Assembly (NCBI RefSeq): GCF_007859765.1
Contig: NZ_SIHJ01000001.1
Span: 2,481,311 to 2,545,310, forward strand
Origin: Posidoniimonas corsicana
GTDB taxonomy: Bacteria > Planctomycetota > Planctomycetia > Pirellulales > Lacipirellulaceae
Reading direction: 5' to 3'
DNA length: 64,000 bases
The position numbers and the translations under genes are program-made. Below are positions 28,691-36,519 of this stretch, one piece after another (position 1 is the stretch's first letter; each line of letters begins with the position of its first letter). Below the pieces are notes generated by a model. It searched no databases and was not told the origin of the DNA. It saw only the letters and a list, made by a program, of their open reading frames with translations.

Positions 28691-29663
28691 TCGACAGCCT
28701 GCCTATGGCTTTCGCATCGTCGGGGACTGCCGGAGCGAGCGGCGGCTGGTCGATTGGCCAGCCGCCCTCTGCGGCTACGCGGCGTGCGATCCGGCGGCTG
28801 AGGTGGAAAGCGAGGGCTACCTCAGCGCGTTCACGTTCGGCCCGGAGTTCCGCCAGCGGCACGACGGCTGGCGCGTCGACGTGCGGGGCTACGACGGCCC
28901 CTGTGGCGGAGACTGGCTATGGTTTGACCTCGACAGCGAGGGCGACCTCGACGCGGCTCACGATGGCGCCAAGCGGCTCTGTGCGGGCCTGGTCGAACGG
29001 TACGCGCTCGACGAGTCGGCGCTGCTGATCTTCTTCAGTGGCTCGAAGGGGTTTCACGTTGGCCTGCCGCTCTCGGTGGCAGGATCTCCGCCGGCGTCCG
29101 GAGATTTCAACACGATCGCCCGGGCGGTGGCCGAGCAGCTCGCCGTGCGGCAGCGGGTTGACATCGACACCGGTGTGTTCGACAAGGTCCGCGCCCTCCG
29201 GGCGCCGAACAGTCGGCACCGCAAGACGGGCCGCTACAAGCGGCGGCTGACGTTCGACGAGCTGCTGGCGCTGTCGCTGGCGACGCTCGTGCGGATGGCG
29301 GAGGAGCCCAATGCGTTCGAGCTACCGCCGCCGCCCAACCCGCACCCGGCCGCGGTAGCCGACTGGCAGCAGGCGGCCGAGCTGGTCGCCGTCCGGCGCA
29401 GCGCGATTGCCGAGCGGCGGGCCGACCCTAACGCCAGGCTCAACCGCCTGACGTTGGATTTCATCCGCGACGGCGCCACACACGGCGACCGGCACCGGCT
29501 GCTTTTCAGCGCGGCGGCCAACCTAGCGGAGTTTGGCTGCCCGGCGCCGCTGGCGGAGGCGCTGCTCAGCGAGGCCGCGCTCGACAGCGGATTGCCCCCG
29601 TCGGAAGTGCGGCGGCAGATTGCCTGCGGACTAGCGTTCGCCAGTCATGGCAGCGTTAACTAG
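28674..29663 (+). CDS. Primase-like protein (archaeo-eukaryotic small subunit type)
   Basis: 329 residues. Catalytic-type motifs: the acidic pair in WFDLDSEGD (near 83-90) and the FFSGSKGFHVGLP stretch (near 119-131), followed by VDIDTGVFDKVRALRAPNSRH, all typical of AEP-family primases. A helical C-terminal segment (near 260-325) may bind helicase. It would make RNA or DNA primers for element replication, together with the helicase encoded downstream. The last 33 nt overlap the 3' end of an opposite-strand membrane protein gene. Confidence 0.88.
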   Translation: MSRSSDRQPAYGFRIVGDCRSERRLVDWPAALCGYAACDPAAEVESEGYLSAFTFGPEFRQRHDGWRVDVRGYDGPCGGDWLWFDLDSEGDLDAAHDGAKRLCAGLVERYALDESALLIFFSGSKGFHVGLPLSVAGSPPASGDFNTIARAVAEQLAVRQRVDIDTGVFDKVRALRAPNSRHRKTGRYKRRLTFDELLALSLATLVRMAEEPNAFELPPPPNPHPAAVADWQQAAELVAVRRSAIAERRADPNARLNRLTLDFIRDGATHGDRHRLLFSAAANLAEFGCPAPLAEALLSEAALDSGLPPSEVRRQIACGLAFASHGSVN

Positions 29664-30077
29664 CCAACCGAGCGCAGTTATGCCGCTGCACGTAGCAACA
29701 AGTGACGATAGACCTCGCAGGAAACCGGGTTGAACGAGCGGCACCAAGAGCAACCAGAGGAAAGCAAAGCAAGACCACCAAAACACTTTTGCTTCCCGTT
29801 GGCTATTGGCCTGCTCAATCATTGTGGCTAATTCACGCATGCGATCAGTACCGTTCAACAGCCAGGTTCCGAGTAAGCAGCTAACCACTAATACAGCCAT
29901 AGAAATGAGGACTTCGGCGTTCTTTACCATGCTCCTACTTAACGGCGTTGCGAGGAGAATCGGCTCTTCGAGATAGCTCAATCCTTGCATCACGCCAACG
30001 ACTAAAAAACAGCGGGCGAAAGTCTGGAGGACATCGAATAGGCATATTGCAAGGACTTCGTTCGTCAGCTTTTGCAT
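29631..30077 (-). CDS. Small multi-pass membrane protein, opposite to the replication operon
   Basis: 148 residues with four hydrophobic segments (about 15-35, 55-75, 98-120, 125-142) and a polar helix between (DRMRELATMIEQANSQRE). No family recognised. It is lower in GC than the flanking primase and helicase genes, is on the opposite strand, and splits the replication set. This is the pattern of an inserted accessory gene, possibly an exclusion or defence function (inference). Confidence 0.65.
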   Translation of the reverse strand: MQKLTNEVLAICLFDVLQTFARCFLVVGVMQGLSYLEEPILLATPLSRSMVKNAEVLISMAVLVVSCLLGTWLLNGTDRMRELATMIEQANSQREAKVFWWSCFAFLWLLLVPLVQPGFLRGLSSLVATCSGITALGWLVNAAMTGER

Positions 30078-30179
30078 AAGTCTTAGTAAGTGAAGCGTCT
30101 AGCTCCACTTTTGCGTGGGGGACAACTTAAGTCAGAAACCTTGCCGTCGTTTGACAAAAGATAAGCTGGGAGACACCCA

Positions 30180-31124
30180 ATGCGAAGTAGCTTAATCAGG
30201 GCCAACTACCAGACCGCGGCCGACGCATTCGACCAGTGGCGGGAGAACCTGCTGACCGGCACGCCGCCCAAGCTCTACCCGGTGGGCGAAGGAGAGCTGG
30301 CCCAAATCGAGGTCGGCCCGCACCTGGTCACGCTGTTCGGCGGGGCGCCGGGCGCAGGCAAGACGGCGTTCGTGATGCAGTCGGTCGTCGACGCGCTGCG
30401 ACTCGACCCTGACCTGCGGGCGGTGGTGCTCAATATCGAAATGCCGCCTGCGGTGCTGCTCGACCGGCAGCTGTCGCGGCTGTCGGGCATCCCGGCTGAG
30501 ATGATCCGCTACCGGCGGCTCGGCGAGGAGCACGGCGAGCGGCTCGACGCGGGGATGTCGGCGCTGGAGGAGATCGCCGAGCGGCTCTGCTTCGTGCGAC
30601 CGCCGTTCGATCTGGCCAACTTGGCGGCGACTGCCGACGCGTTCGGCGGCGACTTGGTGACGCTCGACTACATTCAGAGAATCGCGCCGCCGGGCCAGCA
30701 CGGTGACAAGCGGGGCGCGGTCGACGCTACGATGAACTACCTCCGCCAGTTTGCCGACGCCGGCGCCGCGGTGGTTGGCGTGGCGGCGGTCGGCCGGTCG
30801 AAGGATAAGTCGGGCCGCTCGACCTACGGCGGAGACTCGCTGTCGCTGGCCAGCTTCCGGGAGTCGAGCGAGCTGGAGTTCGGCGCCGACGACGCGTTTA
30901 TCCTGGCGCCGGACGACGACGATCCGAGCCCGGTCCGTTGTGTGACGCTGAAGCACCTGAAGGCGCGGCACACAGAGCCCCGCGACCTGCGGCTGCGGTT
31001 CGACCGGACCTGTCAGAGCTTCACCGTCGACGACGGCGGCCTGCCGGACAGCGGCAAGTTTGAATCGGCAATCTCCGACCTGTGGAGCCGCACCACCGCG
31101 GCCGAGGAGGAGAGCGTATCGTGA
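30180..31124 (+). CDS. DnaB/RecA-fold replicative helicase-like ATPase
   Basis: 314 residues, the C-terminal ATPase half of a DnaB-type helicase without the N-terminal primase-binding domain. Walker A GGAPGAGKT (near 53-61), Walker B-type LVTLDYIQRI (near 160), then VGVAAVGRSKDKSGRSTYGGDSLSLAS and the ELEFGADDAFIL/LKHLKARHTEPRDLRLRF end that forms the arginine-finger side. It would unwind DNA for replication of the excised element together with the primase. It overlaps a possible 22-codon frame at its stop. Confidence 0.85.
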   Translation: MRSSLIRANYQTAADAFDQWRENLLTGTPPKLYPVGEGELAQIEVGPHLVTLFGGAPGAGKTAFVMQSVVDALRLDPDLRAVVLNIEMPPAVLLDRQLSRLSGIPAEMIRYRRLGEEHGERLDAGMSALEEIAERLCFVRPPFDLANLAATADAFGGDLVTLDYIQRIAPPGQHGDKRGAVDATMNYLRQFADAGAAVVGVAAVGRSKDKSGRSTYGGDSLSLASFRESSELEFGADDAFILAPDDDDPSPVRCVTLKHLKARHTEPRDLRLRFDRTCQSFTVDDGGLPDSGKFESAISDLWSRTTAAEEESVS

Positions 31125-31189
31125 GCGAACCCCGCAAGCTCCGCGGCGCTGCCGCCGATGACGCCGCCGAGGCACGAGCCGAATCCTAA
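31121..31189 (+). CDS. Possible 22-residue leader peptide
   Basis: GTG 31121 overlaps the helicase stop (GTGA) and is preceded by GAGGAGGAGAG at a workable distance. It encodes 22 residues rich in Ala and charged residues, ending at TAA 31187-31189. It overlaps the start of the next gene in another frame, so translational coupling is possible, or it may be chance. Confidence 0.25.
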   Translation: MSEPRKLRGAAADDAAEARAES

Positions 31190-31562
31190 CGAATCGAAAC
31201 GCAGAAAAGGTCGAAGCGCCTCGACTCGCACTCCGAGCCGGTTCGCGGTGCTCAACGCGTTCGTCGACGTCACGATGGCGGACCTCTGCCGCGGCGACAT
31301 CGCCGTTTGGTTGGTGCTCTATCGCGACACACGCGACGGCACCGCCCGGGCCTCGCAGGCCGACATCGCCCGTAGGGCTGGCCTGAGCGTTCGCGGCGTC
31401 CGTACCGCAGTGCGGCGGCTAGAGCGTCGCGGCCTGCTGCGGTGCGTCTACCGCGGCGGCCTCAACCGCGGCGTCAGCCGCTACCGGGCGATCGCCACGG
31501 CGGAACCAATGAGTTCTGCAGTACAGAGGAACCCTGCGCGCCGCGACGGAGGAACCAATTAG
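31158..31562 (+). CDS. Winged-helix (MarR/replication-regulator-like) protein
   Basis: 134 residues. After a basic N-terminal tail, residues 35-100 form a winged helix: AVWLVLYRDTRDGTARASQADIARRAGLSVRGVRTAVRRLERRGLLRCVYRGG. Proteins of this shape at the end of phage replication operons often act as replication initiators or repressors. The exact start is uncertain; an internal start nearer residue 20 is possible. Confidence 0.72.
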   Translation: MTPPRHEPNPNESKRRKGRSASTRTPSRFAVLNAFVDVTMADLCRGDIAVWLVLYRDTRDGTARASQADIARRAGLSVRGVRTAVRRLERRGLLRCVYRGGLNRGVSRYRAIATAEPMSSAVQRNPARRDGGTN

Positions 31563-31650
31563 TGCCTATATCCCATAAGGGACCAGAAGGGCGCCGCGCC
31601 CCAGAGTGGGGCGGGCACATGAGAAAGGCTTGCGGCTGGCCGGCAATGTG

Positions 31651-31666
31651 TGTAAGGTTTGTTACA
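31651..31666. promoter_or_regulatory. Operator-like inverted repeat at a small HTH gene
   Basis: TGTAA-GGTTTG-TTACA, perfect 5-bp arms, whose right arm touches the ATG of the small HTH gene. This position would let a bound protein block translation initiation or transcription. Likely autoregulation (inference). Confidence 0.4.
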
Positions 31667-31878
31667 TGCGAAAGAGGCCAACCCAACCGCCGACCCTGAC
31701 GGAGACGCTCCGCGCCGCCGTGAACGAGTCGCCGCTATCGTTTCAGGCGCTCGAACGCGAAACCGGCGTCAAGCGGCAGGTGCTGATGAAGTTTGCCCGA
31801 GAGGAATCGGGGATGCGGTTGGAGACAGCGGATAGATTGGCGGTGTACTTCAAGTTGAAGCTCGTGGCATCGACGTAG
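31666..31878 (+). CDS. Small Cro/CI-like helix-turn-helix protein
   Basis: 70 residues from ATG 31666 (MRKRPTQPP). Residues 10-65 are a helix-turn-helix: LTETLRAAVNESPLSFQALERETGVKRQVLMKFARE then LETADRLAVYFKLKL. A small phage-type repressor or antirepressor. A longer frame opens at 31606, but the start chosen gives the usual length. Confidence 0.75.
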   Translation: MRKRPTQPPTLTETLRAAVNESPLSFQALERETGVKRQVLMKFAREESGMRLETADRLAVYFKLKLVAST

Positions 31879-31931
31879 CGATCAGCGCCTGGTCACTAGC
31901 AACCCTGTGCGACAACTCATCGAGGAAGAAG

Positions 31932-32600
31932 ATGGACGGACAAGGTAGCGAGAAAGGCTCGCAAGTGTTGGATAGCGACATCCCAAGCAAGCGGTTTCCC
32001 AAAAGAGCCCCGGACAAACTCTATTGGGAAGATCCGGACCACGACACCCATATGCCGGATCGGCTTCTGTCTGACGCAATGTGGAACTATGAGCTAGCAT
32101 CGAGAGCCGCCATTGACTCTCCGGAATGCAGGCGAGCGACTTGGGCATCGGTATTAGCTGCATTCGCAGCGTTTGAGGCGCACGTGAACGACTATTGCTA
32201 CCGGTTGGTTCGGTCAGCTGGAAGCGATCTCGGCGAGTTGGAACGCAACGTGTGCGACGAGAAATACAGCGTTCTAAGGGAGGGACAGTTTAAGAGAGAG
32301 AAGAAGAACTATCCGCTCGAAGATCGCTACACGTTCTTGTACACGTATCGCCATCAGGAACCACTCAACAAGACTACAACTGAATGGCGGAACTATCTTG
32401 AGGCCAAGAGAATAAGAGACCAGTTGACGCATCCAAAGCCGCCACTCGCATCGCCAAGTCCGGATGATGCGAAGCAGGTGATTGAAGCAGTTCAGGGTAT
32501 GCTGCGTGTGCTTTTGAAGGACCCAACGTACTTTAACGACCTTATCGCAAGCTTCGAATCACTACAGAATTGGGTTCAGCAGACAGAAGGTAGGTTCTGA
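31932..32600 (+). CDS. HEPN-like protein (RX4H motif), possible defence ribonuclease
   Basis: 222 residues, helical. It resembles the HEPN family used in toxin and anti-phage systems: a first long helix with FAAFEAHVNDYCYRLV (near 78-95) and the motif RDQLTH (R-X4-H, near 161-166) preceded by NYLEAKRI. In HEPN ribonucleases the Arg and His of this motif cut RNA. ATG 31932 follows GAGGAAGA. Stop and integrase start overlap (TGATG), so both are translated together. No obvious antitoxin partner is adjacent. The gene is lower in GC than the integrase. Confidence 0.6.
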   Translation: MDGQGSEKGSQVLDSDIPSKRFPKRAPDKLYWEDPDHDTHMPDRLLSDAMWNYELASRAAIDSPECRRATWASVLAAFAAFEAHVNDYCYRLVRSAGSDLGELERNVCDEKYSVLREGQFKREKKNYPLEDRYTFLYTYRHQEPLNKTTTEWRNYLEAKRIRDQLTHPKPPLASPSPDDAKQVIEAVQGMLRVLLKDPTYFNDLIASFESLQNWVQQTEGRF

Positions 32601-34300
32601 TGGCCACAATCTACCGCAAGACAATCACCCGTAACCTCCCCGACGGTGCCGAGCTATTCAAACGCAAAGGCGAACGCCTCGCCCGTTGGCGTGACCGCAG
32701 CGGCAAGCGTCAGACGGCCCCGGTGATTGAGGGGCGCGACGGCAGCCTGCGTATCCGCACCGAAGCCGGCACCTACACCGCCAAGTTTCGCGACGGCGCC
32801 GGCGTGGTCCGTGAAGTCGCCACCGGCTGCAAAACCAAGGATGCCGCGCAGGCGGTGCTGAGCGAGCTGGTCGAGCGCGCCGAGCGGGTCCGGTCGGGCA
32901 TTGTCTCCGCCAGCGACGATGCGGTGCGGGATTGGCTCTCGACGCCGATCGCCGAGAGTATCTCAGACTACCTCGACTCGCACCGCGACCGTGGTAGCTC
33001 TGGAAACACCCTAGAGGGAGTCGAGATCCGACTGAATCGTCTGGTCCGCGATCTACGGCTCGTGCAGTTGCGGGATCTCACGGCGGCGGGTTTCGAGAAA
33101 TGGCTGGCGGCCCGTCGGGAAGAGGGGATGGCGCCTCGCACCCGCAACAGCTACCTCGAAGTCGCCAAGGCGTTCGGTAATTGGTGCGTCAACGGTCAGC
33201 GGCTGGCCTCCAACCCACTCACCCGGATTGGCAAGGTAGACCAGAACAGCGATCGGCGGATCGTGCGGCGGTCGATGACGCCGGCGGAACTCGAACGGCT
33301 GCTGTACGTTGCCCGCTGGCGCCCGCTAGCAGAGCGGGGCCGCTTGTCGGAGCCGACCGATCCGAGCGAGCGGACCGGCGCCCGTGATACCTGGAGGCTG
33401 ACTCCGCTAGAGTTCGACAACATCGACGACGCTTTGCAGCGGGCAAGGAAGAAGCTAGCGAAGAAGCCCGAAGAGATTGTCAGGCTAGAATCGCTTGGAC
33501 GTCAACGCGCCCTGATCTACAAGACGCTGGTGCTTACGGGCCTTCGGCGCGGCGAGCTGGCCTCGCTGACGGTCGGATCGCTCGAACTCGACGCCCCCCT
33601 ACCCTACGCGACCCTAGAGGCGTCCGCCGCCAAAAATCGCAAACGCACCGAGGTGCCGCTGCGGGAGGACCTTGTCGCCGACCTGCGGATTTGGCTCCGG
33701 GATCGGGACGCGGAGTCGGCCGCGGTTTCCGTGCCGCTGAGGACGTCACAGGCCGACGCGGCAAGCCTACCGCTGTTCGAAGTCCCGCGCCAACTGGTCA
33801 AGACGCTCGACCGCGACCTCGCCGCCGCCGGCATCGCCAAGATTGACGACCGCGGCCGATCGCTCGATGTCCACGCCCTGCGGCACAGTTTCGGCTCGCT
33901 GCTGTCTGCGGGGGGAGTCGCCCCTCGCACCGCACAGGCGGCAATGCGGCACAGCTCGATCGACCTGACGATGAACGTCTACACCGATCCTCGGGTGTTG
34001 GACGTTGCCGGCGCGTTAGACTCCCTGCCGGCGCTACCTCTTAATCTGGGCCGCCCTGATGACCACCGCCAGCGGGCCACCGGGACCGACGATCGAATGG
34101 TTGCACCAACGGTTGCACCAAAATCTGGGCAGCCTAGCAAATTGAGGGCTACCGCTGACAACTCGCCGCGCCGACCGCCCGACCCCAGCACAGCAAAAAA
34201 CCCCGAGAAACCAAGCGTTTCCCGGGGTACGGTAGAGCACGCCCGGCAGGACTCGAACCTGCAACCCCTGGTTCCGAAGACCAGTGCTCTATCCAATTGA
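32600..34300 (+). CDS. Tyrosine site-specific integrase
   Basis: 566 residues. An N-terminal SAM-like core-binding domain (about 110-215) precedes the catalytic domain with Arg in LTGLRRGEL (near 315), HALRHSFG (His and Arg near 424-428), MRHSSIDLTMNVYTD (catalytic Tyr near 461). The long C-terminal tail after residue 480 is low-complexity, and the last 19 residues are read from the antisense strand of the tRNA-Arg gene. It inserts and excises the element at the tRNA 3' end. The natural end of the protein in the circular form is different (see 18746-18912). Translationally coupled to the HEPN-like gene. Confidence 0.95.
   Translation: MATIYRKTITRNLPDGAELFKRKGERLARWRDRSGKRQTAPVIEGRDGSLRIRTEAGTYTAKFRDGAGVVREVATGCKTKDAAQAVLSELVERAERVRSGIVSASDDAVRDWLSTPIAESISDYLDSHRDRGSSGNTLEGVEIRLNRLVRDLRLVQLRDLTAAGFEKWLAARREEGMAPRTRNSYLEVAKAFGNWCVNGQRLASNPLTRIGKVDQNSDRRIVRRSMTPAELERLLYVARWRPLAERGRLSEPTDPSERTGARDTWRLTPLEFDNIDDALQRARKKLAKKPEEIVRLESLGRQRALIYKTLVLTGLRRGELASLTVGSLELDAPLPYATLEASAAKNRKRTEVPLREDLVADLRIWLRDRDAESAAVSVPLRTSQADAASLPLFEVPRQLVKTLDRDLAAAGIAKIDDRGRSLDVHALRHSFGSLLSAGGVAPRTAQAAMRHSSIDLTMNVYTDPRVLDVAGALDSLPALPLNLGRPDDHRQRATGTDDRMVAPTVAPKSGQPSKLRATADNSPRRPPDPSTAKNPEKPSVSRGTVEHARQDSNLQPLVPKTSALSN
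34099..34120 (+). promoter_or_regulatory. Putative integrase arm-type sites, right end
   Basis: Direct copies of GGTTGCACCA at 34099-34108 and 34111-34120 with the same 12-bp spacing and orientation as at the left end. They lie 116 bp inside the right core repeat, within the integrase reading frame. Confidence 0.55.
34195..34227 (-). terminator. Intrinsic terminator of tRNA-Arg, inside the element
   Basis: On the minus strand an 11-bp hairpin (34227-34201, one mismatch, 5-nt loop) is followed by six T (34200-34195). It lies 11 nt downstream of the mature tRNA 3' end, but within the element and inside the integrase coding region on the other strand. Confidence 0.82.
34236..34284. other. attR (49-bp direct repeat within tRNA-Arg)
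   Basis: Identical over 49 bp to attL. It covers the tRNA from the anticodon loop to two nt past the 3' end, so integration rebuilds an intact tRNA. Confidence 0.92.
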
Positions 34301-34311
34301 GCTACGGACGC
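34238..34311 (-). tRNA. tRNA-Arg (anticodon UCG)
   Basis: 74 nt. Acceptor GCGTCCG pairs with CGGGCGT, with G-U pairs including the first. D arm GCTC-AATTGGATA-GAGC, anticodon stem CTGGT/ACCAG with loop CTTCGGA (anticodon TCG), T arm GCAGG-TTCGAGT-CCTGC. The 3' CCA is not encoded. It is the integration target of the element; both the 3' half and the terminator are now supplied by element DNA. Confidence 0.95.
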
Positions 34312-34411
34312 GTGTCTGAGTAAGTATCCGCGATAAGAGCTGGCGGGGGAATCCCTGGAAGGGGAGTCAGTGCGGTGGGTTCACGGGCAGACGGAACGTG
34401 GCGTCGGTCGG

Positions 34412-34645
34412 CTACTGCAGCCAAGCCATGAATTGCAGCACGGCTGTCACGACCGCCATGAACACCAGCACCCAGCCGCCGAATCGGAGCGCGTGCGTCA
34501 GGATGTCTTTTGGGTCCTCGTGGCGGGTGCCGGAGAAGACCAGGCTTACACTGACGATCAGCGGCGCGGCGTACCACAGCCGGGTCTCGGCCAGCAGGAG
34601 CGTGGCGAGCGGCGAACTGAGGAGCGCGGCGAGCAGGCAGATCAT
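34412..34645 (-). CDS. Small two-helix membrane protein
   Basis: 77 residues with hydrophobic segments at about 3-20/25-40 and 53-75 (FGGWVLVFMAVVTAVLQFMAWL), separated by a charged HEDPKDILTHALR. No signal peptide cleavage site. Function unknown. It is 21 nt downstream of the next gene on the same strand, so the two are likely co-transcribed; both encode small inner-membrane proteins. Confidence 0.65.
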   Translation of the reverse strand: MICLLAALLSSPLATLLLAETRLWYAAPLIVSVSLVFSGTRHEDPKDILTHALRFGGWVLVFMAVVTAVLQFMAWLQ

Positions 34646-34666
34646 GGCGGGCCCAAGGAGTGACGG

Positions 34667-35344
34667 TTAGGCGGCGTCGGGTTCGGGATCGGCATCCGGG
34701 TCGGTTTCGTCGGCCAGGTGCGCCTGGACCAGAGGCCCGCAGGCGGCGTCGTAGATGACCAGGATGTTCAGCAGGCCGGCGATGACCGTGTACATCGTGC
34801 CGACCTCAAACGCGAAGCCGGCGTCGTAGTTCCACTTCGCAAGCTCGTTAGGGTGCCGCACGGTGTTGCCGAGGCTGTCGCTGCTGACGTGGCCGTCGCC
34901 GTCCATGTCGGGTGGAGAGAACAGGCCGCCGAGAAGCGGCGGGCGTCCCTTGAGGGCCCGGTCGCGTTGCACCAGAGCCGGCAACGCCACGCTGCCAACG
35001 CCCGACTGGCAGATGAACTTCCAGTGCGAGCCGCCGACCTGAACAAGCGTGCGGAACACGCCCCGCGACGGCGCGCCCGCAGGCGTGCCGAACGGCGCTG
35101 TCGACGCGTGCACCACCTGGGCCATCGACTCGCCGCGGCCCTGCCCGACGTAGATGCCGAACACCAGCAGCGACCCGACGCACAGCATGAAGATGGCGCC
35201 CTTCACGTTGCGGCCCTGGTAGAAGTGCCCCAGGCCGGGGACCAGCCAGGCGAGCAACGCCGCGAGGCCCCGGTTCTTGAGGTCCAGGTCGTAGTGCTCG
35301 ACCGTGGCGGCGGACGAGAGGAACACGTTGTGTTTCTTCGACAT
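34667..35344 (-). CDS. TM2-like inner-membrane protein (DUF6677-type)
   Basis: 225 residues from ATG 35344. It begins DLDLKNRGLAALLAWLVPGLGHFYQGRNVKGAIFMLCV, the paired-helix motif of TM2/DUF6677 proteins (NRGLAALLAWLVPGLGHFYQGR), followed by two more membrane segments (about 45-68, 175-195) and an acidic C-terminus (DETDPDADPEPD). Function unknown. A second insert with DMDGDGHVSSDSLGN resembles a calcium-binding loop. Common in planctomycetes. Confidence 0.75.
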   Translation of the reverse strand: MSKKHNVFLSSAATVEHYDLDLKNRGLAALLAWLVPGLGHFYQGRNVKGAIFMLCVGSLLVFGIYVGQGRGESMAQVVHASTAPFGTPAGAPSRGVFRTLVQVGGSHWKFICQSGVGSVALPALVQRDRALKGRPPLLGGLFSPPDMDGDGHVSSDSLGNTVRHPNELAKWNYDAGFAFEVGTMYTVIAGLLNILVIYDAACGPLVQAHLADETDPDADPEPDAA

Positions 35345-35455
35345 CGGGGAACAGAGCTGGGGCGGGGCGGCCAAACAGCCTATTGTAGGCCTTTTGGCCG
35401 GGGACGCTATATCGCCTGGGCCACGCTCAGCGGACAGGACCAGGGGCGGCATCCC

Positions 35456-36502
35456 GTGGCGCAACCGGACACTCTGGTGGTGGGGCAGGGGCTGGCGGGC
35501 ACTACGCTCGCCTGGTCGCTGCTGCTGCGCGGCGGGCGGCCCTTGGTCATGGACGCGGCCGCCCGCCCCGCCGCATCCAGGGCCGCCGCCGGGCTGCTGG
35601 CGCCGGTGGGCGGAAAACGGCTGGCTTTGGCATGGCGGGCGGAGCAGGCGTGGCCAGCGGCCGTGCGGTTCTACCGCGAGGTCGAAGACCGGCTGGGCGT
35701 CGAGCTGCTCAGCGAGGCGCCTATCGTGCGGCTGTTCGTCGACCCGCAGCAGCGGGCAGAGTTTGACCGCCGGGCCTCGGGGCCGCTCGGGCAGTGGTTG
35801 GTCGCTGAGGATGCCGGGGTCGATCCACGGGTGTTCTTCGCGCCGCTGGGGGGCTGCCAGGTGGTTGGCGGCCGGCTGGATGTCGGCCGTTTTCTGGACG
35901 CGTCTCGCGCGGAGTTTGCTCGCCGCGGGCTGCTGGTAGAGGAGGACCTGCCAGCCGACGGGCTTCGTGAGACCGAACACGGGGTCGCCGTCGACTCGCT
36001 CGGTTCTGTACTACCCCGGGTGGTTCTCTGCCGTGGACTCGCGGAACGCGACGGGCGCCCATTGCCTTTCGAGCCCGCCAAGGGGGAGACGCTCACCATC
36101 CGCGCGCCGGGCGTAAGTGAGGGGCGGGTGGTGCAACGCGGCGTGTGGCTTGCGCCGATTGGAAACGCGTTGTTCCGCGTTGGCGCTACGTTTCATCCAG
36201 GCGCGGCGGACGTTCTTCCGACAGTCGCTGGGCGCCGCGAGCTGGAGTCAAAACTGGGAGAGCTGCTGAGGCTGCCCTACGAGGTAGTCGACCACTCAGC
36301 CGCGGTGCGTCCGATCGTGCGTACGCGGCGGCCAATCGCGGGCGCGCTGCCGGGCCGCGATCGCGTCGGGGTGCTGAACGGCCTGGGCGCATCTGGAACG
36401 CTGTGGGCGCCCTGGCTGGCCGGGCACTACGCGGACCATCTGCTGTCTGGCGAGCCACTCGACCGCGAGATCGACGCCGGCGTCAGGCTGGCGCCGGGGT
36501 AG
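35456..36502 (+). CDS. FAD-dependent oxidoreductase (DAO/glycine-oxidase-like)
   Basis: 348 residues from GTG 35456. The dinucleotide-binding start is VVGQGLAGTTLAWSLLLRGGRPLVMD. A mid domain follows with AAAGLLAPVGGKR and FDRRASGPL, and the C-terminal FAD-contact region is VRPIVRTRRPIAGALPGRDRVGVLNGLGASG. Family members oxidise amines or amino acids and give H2O2. The substrate is unknown here. The long upstream open frame (from 34718) is antisense to the TM2-like gene and is not used. Confidence 0.85.
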   Translation: MAQPDTLVVGQGLAGTTLAWSLLLRGGRPLVMDAAARPAASRAAAGLLAPVGGKRLALAWRAEQAWPAAVRFYREVEDRLGVELLSEAPIVRLFVDPQQRAEFDRRASGPLGQWLVAEDAGVDPRVFFAPLGGCQVVGGRLDVGRFLDASRAEFARRGLLVEEDLPADGLRETEHGVAVDSLGSVLPRVVLCRGLAERDGRPLPFEPAKGETLTIRAPGVSEGRVVQRGVWLAPIGNALFRVGATFHPGAADVLPTVAGRRELESKLGELLRLPYEVVDHSAAVRPIVRTRRPIAGALPGRDRVGVLNGLGASGTLWAPWLAGHYADHLLSGEPLDREIDAGVRLAPG

Positions 36503-36519
36503 CGGCGCTGAGTTGTGGG

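Larger units (their letters stand above)
18697..34284. mobile_element. 15.6 kb tRNA-Arg-integrated element (satellite or island-like)
   Basis: Bounded by 49-bp perfect direct repeats (18697-18745 and 34236-34284) that correspond to the 3' part of a tRNA-Arg gene. It encodes an integrase next to the tRNA, excisionase-like HTH proteins, a DUF669-primase-helicase replication set, an HNH nuclease and a TerS-like fragment. Cargo is Hsp70, a J-like protein, a PEP-CTERM protein, a 651-residue orphan, a HEPN-like protein and a small membrane protein. No capsid, tail, portal, large terminase or conjugation genes are present. Base composition of the cargo part is clearly lower in GC than the chromosome. 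Confidence 0.9.

Noticed and set aside
34718-35455. Long plus-strand frame upstream of the FAD oxidoreductase
   Set aside because: It is antisense to the TM2-like gene and low-complexity; the FAD-binding motif starts right after GTG 35456.
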